NCBI GenBank assembly: GCA_946546075.1
Contig: CAMNNV010000009.1
Coordinates: forward strand, 1 to 16,291
Direction: 5' to 3'
Origin: an uncultured Bacillota bacterium
Lineage (GTDB): Bacteria; Bacillota; Clostridia; Peptostreptococcales; Anaerovoracaceae
DNA length: 16,291 nucleotides
Positions 7,036 to 12,959 of the stretch are shown piece after piece. Each line of letters opens with the position of its first letter. Position 1 is the first letter of the stretch. Position numbers and translations under genes: made by a program. The notes under the pieces are model-generated. The model searched no databases, was not told the origin of the DNA, and saw only the letters and a list, made by a program, of their open reading frames with translations.

Positions 7036-7080
7036 ATTCAAAAATAAAGCATTTATAGTAATCGTTATTCATTTTTGAAT
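7036..7080. repeat. 10-bp inverted repeat with 25-base spacer
   Basis: ATTCAAAAAT (7036-7045) and ATTTTTGAAT (7071-7080) are exact reverse complements. The sequence is AT-rich and no following T-run makes it a terminator. Confidence 0.4.
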
Positions 7081-7171
7081 CCCGACCCTCCAGTAACTGT
7101 AGAGTTTTTGATATCTTTTTTTAATGTACGCAGACACCCTCATACAGAGGCCCTATCTGCCGCCTGTAACC

Positions 7172-7205
7172 AGTAAAAGAGAGCGGCATGATAGCCCTGC
7201 CGCTC
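7172..7205 (-). terminator. Terminator of the DprA-like/WYL operon
   Basis: GAGCGGCA (7181-7188) pairs with TGCCGCTC (7198-7205), 8 bp with a nine-base loop; on the minus strand TCTTTTAC follows. It begins 30 bases after the WYL gene stop. Confidence 0.85.
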
Positions 7206-7234
7206 CCGCTGTTTTCACTCTCCAGTTGCGTAAA

Positions 7235-8227
7235 TCAATCTTCTTCCGATCTGGCGATCATCTGCTCCAGTCTTTCCCTGAAACTCTGGGCTACCGAAGG
7301 CGGATGTACGATCCTGACTCCCGGGCCGAGGCCCACGAGCCATCCGAAGAACTGACCGCTTACATTTACTTTCTGCTGGATCTGGAATCTGTCGTCCCCT
7401 ACCGGCACGATGATGTTATCCGTCCCGAACCTGTCGAGTATGACTCCGATGAGTTCGTTTCTGCATTCCAGTGTGACATTCTCCGTTTCTCCTCCGAACA
7501 TGCCGAATGTCTGTCTGGAGTATCCCGCCATATCGAAATCCTTGAATTCGCTCTCACCTTGTCTCGCCTGTTTGCTCAGAGTGATGTCCTTCATCTTATC
7601 GACTCTGTAGTGCTTGACCTTTTTCTCTTTGCCGTCGTAGCCGATGAGATAGTAATTCTCGTCGTCCCATGTGAGGACCCACGGACTGCTCACATAACGG
7701 GCGCCATCTTTTCGCGGAACGAGTTCCTTCTCGAGATTCCACTCGTGATAGGTGAATTCGATCTGCCTGTTTTCGTTGATAGCCTCGTGGATGCTGTTGA
7801 CGTTGTAGAACACCTGCTCGTTCACGCTCTTGTTCCTGCCGGTAACGAGTACGCTTCTGTGAAGCTGCCCCGCCTGCGGACTGCTCGTCAGTTTTTCTAA
7901 TTTCCCGATGAGCTCACGAGACTTCTTATGGGTCACGAACTTCGACACCTGAACGGCATCCACCAGCAGTTTCAGTTCCGGAAGTTCGAAATCTCTCGAG
8001 CCAACGTAGTAGCCTGCCGGCTTTTCTTTATTGTAAAGGATGTCCATCCCCCACTCTGTGAGCGTCTCTATATCGGAATAGATGCTCTTTCTGTCGGAGC
8101 TGATGTCGTTGGCCTTGAGCATATCCATCAGTTCCCCTGTGGAGATCCTGTGGTCTTCATCGCTCTTTGCCAGGAGCATCTCCATGATGAGAAGCGTCCT
8201 GAGTTTGCTCTTTATCACTCTGCCCAT
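7235..8227 (-). CDS. WYL-domain transcriptional regulator
   Basis: A DNA-binding regulator of the YafY/PafBC type. With ATG at 8227 it has 330 residues: an N-terminal winged helix (about 5-75, with SDRKSIYSDIETLTEWG as recognition region), a central WYL domain (about 140-215) with the signature around SPWVLTWDDENYYLIGYD (181-198), and a C-terminal WCX extension (about 250-325). WYL domains sense ligands, in studied cases single-stranded nucleic acid or nucleotides, and such regulators are frequent next to DNA-damage and defence genes. A GTG at 8233 would overlap the upstream stop, but AAGGA is nine bases from the ATG and only about three from the GTG, so ATG is preferred. It is the last gene of the operon with the DprA-like and membrane proteins and may regulate that operon. 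Confidence 0.9.
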   Translation of the reverse strand: MGRVIKSKLRTLLIMEMLLAKSDEDHRISTGELMDMLKANDISSDRKSIYSDIETLTEWGMDILYNKEKPAGYYVGSRDFELPELKLLVDAVQVSKFVTHKKSRELIGKLEKLTSSPQAGQLHRSVLVTGRNKSVNEQVFYNVNSIHEAINENRQIEFTYHEWNLEKELVPRKDGARYVSSPWVLTWDDENYYLIGYDGKEKKVKHYRVDKMKDITLSKQARQGESEFKDFDMAGYSRQTFGMFGGETENVTLECRNELIGVILDRFGTDNIIVPVGDDRFQIQQKVNVSGQFFGWLVGLGPGVRIVHPPSVAQSFRERLEQMIARSEED

Positions 8228-8229
8228 GA

Positions 8230-8532
8230 TCACTCATCCTTCGCATTTTCTTCGTCTTCTTCTGTGGCAAATATCCTGTCGATCTCCTCTTTTCTTGTGT
8301 CCTGATTCTGCTTGATGATCCCAAGGGCATTGAACAGGTTCATTCCGAGGATCGTTACACCTGCCAGTCCGAGGATATGAAACGCCGTATACTTATAGGA
8401 AGCATACGCGCATCCTGCTACACAGACAGCGATCACTAAGAGGCTCAGCCATCTGTTCGGACTTTTGCGCCCGAGAAATCCACAAATCAACGCACATGCC
8501 GTCACGACAAGGTATATCAAACCCATTCCCAT
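8230..8532 (-). CDS. Small three-helix membrane protein, unknown function
   Basis: I do not recognise this 100-residue protein. It has three hydrophobic segments, about 4-20, 29-46 and 51-70, and a highly charged cytosolic-looking tail (78-100) rich in Glu and Asp. There is no signal-peptide cleavage pattern. Two ATG codons are possible, at 8532 and 8526; AGGAGG lies 11 and 17 bases away, so 8532 is taken. The gap to the DprA-like stop is two bases, and its own stop is two bases from the WYL start, so translation of the three genes is probably coupled. A role as membrane partner of the DprA-like protein is possible but not shown. Confidence 0.8.
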   Translation of the reverse strand: MGMGLIYLVVTACALICGFLGRKSPNRWLSLLVIAVCVAGCAYASYKYTAFHILGLAGVTILGMNLFNALGIIKQNQDTRKEEIDRIFATEEDEENAKDE

Positions 8533-8534
8533 AT

Positions 8535-9260
8535 CTATTTGTTCCTCCTGATTTCGTTCATTTTATCAATAAAGGCTCTCACGTCCTTCATGGTCCTTAC
8601 GATAAACGCACCCCTCTCATTGATGAGGTACTCATTTCCCTCCGACTTCTCCGTCATGTCGAAGCCTCCCGGGTATCTGTATGCTCCCACGAGTTTGCCG
8701 AGTTCCTCAGCGAACCCCACAGTATGCATCGTGCCGCCGCCGAGGAAGGATTCGATGACGATGAGCCCTTCGCTCATGGCTGCCTGCAGTCTGTCTCTTG
8801 CGATATATTTGTCAGGGGTCACCTCCGTCCCGTGGGGATACTCGCTGATGAGAAGTCCTCCCGATGCCACGATCCTGGCTGCCAGTTCTTCATTCTCACG
8901 AGGTTCGATCTGCGTCACCGGTGACGGCAGGATCGCGATGGTCTTGCCACCTGCTCCCATGCATCCCAGATGTCCTCCCGTATCGCATCCGGTCGCCAGA
9001 CCGCTTACGACCACCTCTCCCGAAAGAGCCAGAGCGTTGCCGATACCGATGGCCACATCCATGCCCTTCATGGACACCTTCCTGGCACCGATCACAGCCG
9101 AATGTTTCTCCGCGTTCAGAAGCGAAACGTCGCCCTTTGCATAAAGCACAGCGGGAGGATCCGGCAGCGTTCTCAGCTTCTCAGGATACCGTTCGTCATC
9201 TATGGTTATCGCCACCACGCCAGCCTCGTCGTGGATCCTTTTTATCTCGTCAGGGATCAT
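8535..9260 (-). CDS. Divergent DprA/Smf-family (SLOG-fold) protein
   Basis: DprA proteins bind single-stranded DNA and load RecA during transformation; related SLOG-fold proteins bind nucleotides. This 241-residue protein covers only the Rossmann-like domain: a short N-terminal part with YPEKLRTLPDPPAVLYAKGD (25-44), SAVIGARKVS (54-63), SGLATGCDTGGHLGCMGAGG (86-105), ISEYPHGTEVTP (138-149), ARDRLQAAMSEGLIVIE (154-170) and GGGTMHTVGFA (174-184). Typical DprA has SGxAxGID and RNRIIAGLS, and often a C-terminal winged helix; here these are GCD and RDRLQAAMS and the winged helix is absent. It is more likely a paralogue with another role than the housekeeping dprA. The ATG at 9260 follows GAGGAGG by six bases; the longer frame from a TTG would place the ribosome site inside the gene. 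Confidence 0.82.
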   Translation of the reverse strand: MIPDEIKRIHDEAGVVAITIDDERYPEKLRTLPDPPAVLYAKGDVSLLNAEKHSAVIGARKVSMKGMDVAIGIGNALALSGEVVVSGLATGCDTGGHLGCMGAGGKTIAILPSPVTQIEPRENEELAARIVASGGLLISEYPHGTEVTPDKYIARDRLQAAMSEGLIVIESFLGGGTMHTVGFAEELGKLVGAYRYPGGFDMTEKSEGNEYLINERGAFIVRTMKDVRAFIDKMNEIRRNK

Positions 9261-9276
9261 CGATTTCCTCCTCAAA

Positions 9277-9311
9277 AATCATACGCATCAATTATATCTG
9301 AAAGTATGATT
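9277..9311. promoter_or_regulatory. 8-bp inverted repeat straddling the operon's -10 box
   Basis: AATCATAC (9277-9284) and GTATGATT (9304-9311) are exact reverse complements with 19 bases between them. One arm lies in the promoter spacer and the other at the expected start site, so a dimer bound here would cover the -10 box. The WYL protein of the same operon is a natural candidate. Confidence 0.5.
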
Positions 9312-9319
9312 CTAATCAA
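9291..9319 (-). promoter_or_regulatory. Promoter of the DprA-like/membrane protein/WYL operon
   Basis: TTGATT (9319-9314), 17-base spacer, perfect TATAAT (9296-9291). The expected start near 9284 gives a leader of about 24 bases containing GAGGAGG. Confidence 0.82.
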
Positions 9320-9325
9320 GACATG

Positions 9326-9360
9326 CAAAAAGCCGAAGCCCCATAACAGAAGCTCCGGCT
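9326..9360 (-). terminator. Terminator of the FezAB-like operon
   Basis: On the minus strand AGCCGGAGC pairs with GCTTCGGCT (9360-9352 with 9339-9331; one G-U pair) around a 12-base loop, followed by TTTTTGC. The wobble pair works only in the minus-strand RNA, which fixes its direction. It starts 15 bases after the stop of the 26-codon ORF. Confidence 0.85.
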
Positions 9361-9374
9361 CATCCGCTCTACTA

Positions 9375-9455
9375 TTAAGTACGTTTATAACCTGTGTACA
9401 TCGTCATCAGGAAACAGAATACTGTCGCCCATGCGAAGAATTTATGGTTTTTCAT
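9375..9455 (-). CDS. 26-residue small membrane peptide overlapping the P-type ATPase stop
   Basis: The reading frame begins MKNHKFFAWATVFCFLMT and ends YTGYKRT, then TAA. It has a lysine/histidine-containing start, a hydrophobic core from about residue 6 to 20 long enough for one short membrane segment, and a basic end (K24, R25). Its ATG overlaps the ATPase stop as ATGA, and GGAGG (9463-9467 region) lies about seven bases upstream, inside the last ATPase codons; the operon terminator follows at 9360. These features together make a genuine translated gene likely, despite its size. I do not recognise a named family. Position in the unit suggests a membrane accessory peptide for the ATPase or for the membrane compartment. 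Confidence 0.72.
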   Translation of the reverse strand: MKNHKFFAWATVFCFLMTMYTGYKRT

Positions 9456-11536
9456 TGTTCGTCCTCCAAAAGATTTCTCATATTGTTGACGCTGATCAGA
9501 AGAGTCGATGCATTATGCATCAGCGCAGATGTCTGCGGCTGTACGATGCCCATGGCTCCGAGCGCTATGAGAAGTGAATTGAATCCTATGATCACTTTGT
9601 AGTCTTTTTTTGTCCGCAAAGTGAGGGCGTCTGCGATCTTCTTGAGGATCACCAGCTGCTCCAGGTCATCGGCTTCGATGGTGATATCCGCGATCTCTCT
9701 TGCGATGGCTGCACCGCTGTTGACTGCGATGCCCACATCTGCTTCTGACAATGCCGGAGAATCGTTGACACCGTCTCCGATCATCACGACTTTATGGCCA
9801 GCTGCTCTCTGGGACCTGACGAAATCCGCCTTGTCTTCCGGGAGCACCTCTGCGATGTACTTGTCCACACCCGCATATTTTGCGATATGAGACGCCGTCT
9901 TCTCGCTGTCCCCCGTCATCATCACGATATTGGCAAAGCCCAGCTCTCTGAGCTTGCTGATCACCTGACCGGCGTTCTCGCGCAAAGGGTCCTCGATGAA
10001 CAGTACTGCCGCCAGTTTGCCATCGATCGCCAGGTACAGAGGAGAGTGCTCTTCCGGCAGTGAATCGAAGGCTTCTCTATCGCTGTCTTCGATCACAGTT
10101 CCTTCGTCGTCGAATATGAAATGATAGCTTCCTATGGATGCTCTCTTGTCGTCGATCTTGCTCGTTATGCCGTGGGCTACCACGTATTCGACTTCCGTGT
10201 GCCGCTCTTCGTGGTCGAGGCCTTTGTCCTTGGCCGCCTGGACTACGGCATTTGCGATGGAATGAGGATAATGCTCCTCCAGACATGCCGCAAGCCTGAG
10301 CATCTCGTCTGCGTCATTATCACCAAATGCTACGATACCAGCAAGTGTCGGCTGTGCATGTGTCAGTGTCCCTGTCTTGTCGAACACGATGGTGTCAGCT
10401 TCCGCGACGGCCTCAAGGAATTTACCGCCCTTGACGGATATGCTGTATTCGCTGCTTTCTTTCATGGCAGACATCACAGCAAGAGGCATCGTCAGCTTCA
10501 GTGCACAGGAATAGTCCACCATCAGGAATGCCATTGCCGTCGTTACATTTCTGGTAAGGATATAGGAGATGATCGTACCTGCCAGACTGTATGGCACAAG
10601 CCGGTCTGCGAGGTTGGCTGCTCTCTGCTCCGTCTCGGACTTCAGTTTCTCCGATTCTTCGATCATCTTGACGATCCTGTCGTATCTGCCGCTTCCCGAG
10701 GCCTTATCGACAATGAACCTGCACTCGCCTTCCTCCACGACCGTACCGCCGTAGACGTAGCTTCCCTCAGCCTTTCTGACCGGCATGGATTCTCCTGTCA
10801 TGGCAGCCTGGTTCACCATGGCTTCGCCGCCTGTCACCTTGCCGTCCAGCGGGATCATGTTTCCGGTCCTGACTACGACCGTATCTCCCTCGCCTACTTC
10901 AAATGCAGGGACCAGGGTTTCTTTGCCGTCTTTGATGACCCATACCTTATCTACATTGAGAGCCATCATCCCGGCCAGATCATCCACAGACTTCTTTCGT
11001 ACCCATTCCTCCAGAAGTTCTCCTACTCTAAGAAGGAACATGACGGAAGCCGCTGTATCGTGATCATCTCTGAGAAGGGAAACGGTTATTGCCGTGCCAT
11101 CCAGAACTGCTACATTGATGTTTCTGTCTCTGAGAGCTGCAAGACCTTCCCTGACGTATTTCAGCGCCCCAAAGGCTGCAAGTGCGACTCTCACATTGTG
11201 AGGCAGCAAAAGCCTGATAGCATACCTTCTTGCAACGAGCGCTACAAGCCGATCCTGATAATATCTGCTCATCTTTCTTCCGGTATGATCCGGCACCAGG
11301 GCTTTTGCATTCTCATCGCTGAATGAAAATTGTGCCAGCGAGTTTATGACGTTTTCACGGTCGCATGTGTATTTGATGACAGCATCACATGTCCTGTCAA
11401 AAACTTTGACTTTACCGACTCCTTCGACAGCACGGAGATAAAATTCAAGGACATCAGCATCCTGTATGCTCATGGATCCCACCATGGCATGCACGCGGAT
11501 GCGTCCCTTTGATTCTGATAATATCTTACATTTCAT
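9452..11536 (-). CDS. P1B-type metal ATPase, FezB/P1B-6-like (ferrosome type)
   Basis: An integral-membrane ATPase of 694 residues moving a metal ion at the cost of ATP. Motifs: TGES (247-250) of the actuator domain, DKTGT (386-390) with the phosphorylated Asp386, TGD (541-543) and GDGVNDSPAL (587-596). The membrane metal motif is SCALKLTMP (343-351) instead of CPC, SPC or CPH, and the P1B HP dipeptide is HS (425-426, in YPHSIANA). The N-terminus is a divergent heavy-metal-associated-like domain without CxxC (about 1-75), followed by an arginine-rich stretch (R91, R96, R103, R104, R108, R116) like the one noted in ferrosome ATPases. With the small membrane gene upstream, this fits FezB, which loads iron into ferrosomes in Clostridioides difficile and Desulfovibrio. 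A CtpC-like manganese/zinc exporter is the main alternative. ATG 11536 follows GGAGG by eight bases. Confidence 0.85.
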   Translation of the reverse strand: MKCKILSESKGRIRVHAMVGSMSIQDADVLEFYLRAVEGVGKVKVFDRTCDAVIKYTCDRENVINSLAQFSFSDENAKALVPDHTGRKMSRYYQDRLVALVARRYAIRLLLPHNVRVALAAFGALKYVREGLAALRDRNINVAVLDGTAITVSLLRDDHDTAASVMFLLRVGELLEEWVRKKSVDDLAGMMALNVDKVWVIKDGKETLVPAFEVGEGDTVVVRTGNMIPLDGKVTGGEAMVNQAAMTGESMPVRKAEGSYVYGGTVVEEGECRFIVDKASGSGRYDRIVKMIEESEKLKSETEQRAANLADRLVPYSLAGTIISYILTRNVTTAMAFLMVDYSCALKLTMPLAVMSAMKESSEYSISVKGGKFLEAVAEADTIVFDKTGTLTHAQPTLAGIVAFGDNDADEMLRLAACLEEHYPHSIANAVVQAAKDKGLDHEERHTEVEYVVAHGITSKIDDKRASIGSYHFIFDDEGTVIEDSDREAFDSLPEEHSPLYLAIDGKLAAVLFIEDPLRENAGQVISKLRELGFANIVMMTGDSEKTASHIAKYAGVDKYIAEVLPEDKADFVRSQRAAGHKVVMIGDGVNDSPALSEADVGIAVNSGAAIAREIADITIEADDLEQLVILKKIADALTLRTKKDYKVIIGFNSLLIALGAMGIVQPQTSALMHNASTLLISVNNMRNLLEDEQ

Positions 11537-11559
11537 CGATATCGCCTCCGTGCCCGCTG

Positions 11560-11859
11560 CTATTTCGCAGGCTCTGCGTCATCGATTATCGTTGCTGCTG
11601 CCGCTTTCTCTGCGACTCTCTGCTCATTGATATCCAGTGCATCTGCATAGATATCTTCACAGTTCTCTCTGATGGTAGTAGCTGTCGTCATGACTTCTTC
11701 TTTGCCTCTGAGCACAGCAGCAGTTGCTTTCGTGTAAACTTTCTTCGCATCTTCACTTGAGAAAATGCTCACTCCTGCTGTTCCTGCCAGCAGACCTCCG
11801 ATAAACAGGCCGATGCCCTTCTTGTTGTCTGTGATAAGATCACATACTTCTTTAATCAT
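11560..11859 (-). CDS. Small GxxxG-rich membrane protein, FezA-like (DUF6110-type)
   Basis: A 99-residue protein with one glycine-rich hydrophobic segment (about 15-34), containing overlapping GxxxG steps (G17-G21, G22-G26), followed by the SSEDAKKVYTKATAAVLRGKE stretch start (34-54) and a long charged helix rich in Glu, Asp and Ala. This pattern matches a family of small proteins found next to P-type ATPases in Clostridia, and the membrane protein FezA needed with FezB for ferrosome formation is the closest functional analogue I know. The family label is from memory. ATG 11859 is preceded by AAGGAGG (11868-11874) at eight bases; the longer frame from TTG 11901 would put that site inside the gene and is rejected. 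It precedes the ATPase by 23 bases. Confidence 0.7.
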   Translation of the reverse strand: MIKEVCDLITDNKKGIGLFIGGLLAGTAGVSIFSSEDAKKVYTKATAAVLRGKEEVMTTATTIRENCEDIYADALDINEQRVAEKAAAATIIDDAEPAK

Positions 11860-11890
11860 TTTGATTGCCTCCTTCTTCCTCATAGCATGC

Positions 11891-11906
11891 GTTAGCATCA
11901 ACTAAC
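11891..11906. promoter_or_regulatory. Operator-like dyad, copy 2 (GTTA-N8-TAAC)
   Basis: GTTAGCATCAACTAAC: five-base arms GTTAG/CTAAC, and the same GTTA-N8-TAAC frame as the dyad at 11947-11962. It lies in the leader between the GC-rich hairpin and the ribosome binding site. Confidence 0.5.
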
Positions 11907-11922
11907 CTTGCCTTGTTTTTTT

Positions 11923-11942
11923 GCCGCCACGATTGTGGCGGC
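11923..11942 (-). promoter_or_regulatory. GC-rich hairpin at the 5' end of the FezAB-like mRNA
   Basis: GCCGCCAC (11923-11930) and GTGGCGGC (11935-11942) form a perfect 8-bp stem with a four-base loop. On the minus strand it is followed by AAAAAAAC, so it is not a terminator there; on the plus strand the T-run precedes it. With transcription starting near 11946 the hairpin would be the first element of the message, a place where stems protect RNA or bind regulators. Confidence 0.6.
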
Positions 11943-11946
11943 TCCA

Positions 11947-11962
11947 GTTAGTATTGTATAAC
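11947..11962. promoter_or_regulatory. Operator-like dyad, copy 1 (GTTA-N8-TAAC) over the -10 box
   Basis: GTTAGTATTGTATAAC has the arms GTTA/TAAC (extended on the outside to AGTTA/TAACT) separated by eight bases, and it contains the -10 box of the promoter. Its centre is 56 bases from that of the second dyad. Confidence 0.5.
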
Positions 11963-11982
11963 TCCCTTGACTGTTTTGTCAA
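11953..11982 (-). promoter_or_regulatory. Promoter of the FezAB-like operon
   Basis: TTGACA (11982-11977) followed after 18 bases by TACAAT (11958-11953), or after 16 bases by TATACA. The -35 box begins just after the stop of the upstream CxxCxC gene. The expected transcription start is about 11946. Confidence 0.7.
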
Positions 11983-11984
11983 TG

Positions 11985-12272
11985 CTATTGAAGAAGTTCC
12001 GCTTTCTCAGCGAATACCTCTGAGGCTCTTTCCCAGTTCGTGTGGTCAATGATCAGATTATCCCTGCTTTCACTGGGCTCGGCGCATTCCGAATCACATC
12101 CGTTTATGAGCACAACGAGATCATACTCTTCATCCTTGGTAAGATCATAGGAAAATTTGAAGTTCCAGGAATCCCTGAACTTGTTCGAGAGCTCATTGAA
12201 GATGCCCCTTCTGTCAAATTTGCAGAAACATCCTCCGCAAGTCCTTACTGCTGCATTCTTCTTATCTGCCAT
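11985..12272 (-). CDS. Small CxxCxC protein, unknown function
   Basis: I do not recognise this 95-residue protein. It has RTCGGCFCKFDRRGIF (10-25) with Cys12, Cys15 and Cys17 and a second pair, Cys59 and Cys63, in LINGCDSECAE (56-66). Five cysteines in a CxxCxC plus CxxxC arrangement suggest metal or Fe-S binding or thiol redox chemistry. Predicted strands around 38-43 and 51-57 would fit a small thioredoxin-like or flavodoxin-like fold, but that is a guess. The ATG at 12272 follows AAAGG by seven bases; a longer frame reaches 12335 but would run through the hairpin at 12299-12326 and overlap the HD gene stop. It is the last gene of the nitroreductase-HD unit. Confidence 0.75.
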   Translation of the reverse strand: MADKKNAAVRTCGGCFCKFDRRGIFNELSNKFRDSWNFKFSYDLTKDEEYDLVVLINGCDSECAEPSESRDNLIIDHTNWERASEVFAEKAELLQ

Positions 12273-12298
12273 GCTGCAACCTTTCTCGATCCACATCA

Positions 12299-12326
12299 GA
12301 AACTGCCGTATGCTACCGGCAGTCTC
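12299..12326 (-). other. Intergenic hairpin without U-tract
   Basis: On the minus strand GAGACTGCCG pairs with CGGCAGTTTC (10 bp, one G-U pair) with an eight-base loop, between the HD gene stop and the CxxCxC gene. No T-run follows, so it is better read as an mRNA processing or stability element than as a terminator. Confidence 0.55.
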
Positions 12327-12331
12327 AAAAA

Positions 12332-12946
12332 TCAACGTATATCATCCAGAGAAGCATCCCCTTCGATGTTCCCAAGCTCGATGTTCTTTTCCAGCATCGG
12401 TTTCGATACCTTCTCCCAAAGGATCCGCGAGCCTTTGATCGTCCTGCTCTGTCTCTCGAGAGCCCGCGAGAGTTTGATGCCCTTCTCTTTCCAGTCCTTA
12501 CCGCCCGACGCATCGTTGAGCATCACCGGCTGGACGTTATCGAGAGCCTTTGCGAATCTCGACTCCGGAGTCTGCATCGCCTCGAACTCATGAAAGAGAT
12601 CCAGATATTCCTGTGCCTGATCCTCCGGCAGAAGTCCGAAGATCCTGCGAGCGGCCATCTCTTCCTTCTCATCCTGACCTTTGAGGGCTTCTTTGTCGTA
12701 GGCGTAGACATCGCCGGCATCGATCTCGACGATGTCGTGGATCAGGAGCATCTTCATGGTCTTGAGTACGTCCACAGGCTCATTGGAATACTCGCTGAGT
12801 ATCGCCGCCATGAGGGCCATGTGCCATGCATGCTCCGCGTCGTTTTCTCTTCTGCTTCCCGAGCAGAGATACGTCTGACGCGTGATCTCCTTTTCCTTAT
12901 CTACTTCCCTGCAGAAGTCGATCTGCTTTCTCAGTCTTTCGTCCAT
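12332..12946 (-). CDS. HD-domain hydrolase, YfbR/HD_3-like
   Basis: HD-domain metal-dependent phosphohydrolase of 204 residues. The metal and catalytic positions line up with the E. coli 5'-deoxynucleotidase YfbR: His39 in ENDAEHAWHMALMA (34-47), His70-Asp71 with Glu74 and Asp79 in LLIHDIVEIDAGD (67-79), and Asp136 in KALDNVQP (133-140). YfbR removes phosphate from deoxynucleoside monophosphates; whether this protein has the same substrate cannot be told from sequence. The ATG at 12946 follows GGGAGG by four bases, and 13 bases separate it from the nitroreductase stop, so the two are cotranscribed. Confidence 0.88.
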   Translation of the reverse strand: MDERLRKQIDFCREVDKEKEITRQTYLCSGSRRENDAEHAWHMALMAAILSEYSNEPVDVLKTMKMLLIHDIVEIDAGDVYAYDKEALKGQDEKEEMAARRIFGLLPEDQAQEYLDLFHEFEAMQTPESRFAKALDNVQPVMLNDASGGKDWKEKGIKLSRALERQSRTIKGSRILWEKVSKPMLEKNIELGNIEGDASLDDIR

Positions 12947-12959
12947 TCTGCCTCCCGAA

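Larger units (their letters stand above)
6934..7171. other. AT-rich intergenic stretch upstream of bcd
   Basis: No gene is seen between the bcd promoter and the terminator of the WYL operon. The stretch holds a 12-bp palindrome ATTGTATACAAT (7016-7027) and a 10-bp inverted repeat, ATTCAAAAAT (7036-7045) with ATTTTTGAAT (7071-7080). A weak CAGT/ACTG hairpin with TTTTT lies around 7091-7111. These may be regulator sites for the bcd operon, which starts to the left. Confidence 0.5.

Noticed and set aside
7124..7900. 258-codon plus-strand frame over the WYL gene
   Set aside because: It begins in intergenic DNA, runs through a minus-strand terminator and overlaps the complete WYL regulator.
8539..9144. 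201-codon plus-strand frame opposite the DprA-like gene
   Set aside because: Shadow of the minus-strand gene, Ser/Pro-rich composition typical of antisense frames.
10121..11326. 401-codon open frame on the plus strand opposite the P-type ATPase gene
   Set aside because: It is the antisense shadow of a gene with strong codon bias; the ATPase frame has every family motif and the plus-strand product resembles nothing and has no ribosome site.
11860..11901. N-terminal extension of the FezA-like protein from a TTG
   Set aside because: The extension would contain the AAGGAGG site and one of the dyads; the ATG at 11859 has ideal spacing.
11985..12272. Arsenate reductase-like or CGGC-domain identity for the CxxCxC protein
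   Set aside because: Length and cysteine spacing do not match either family, so it is left as unknown.
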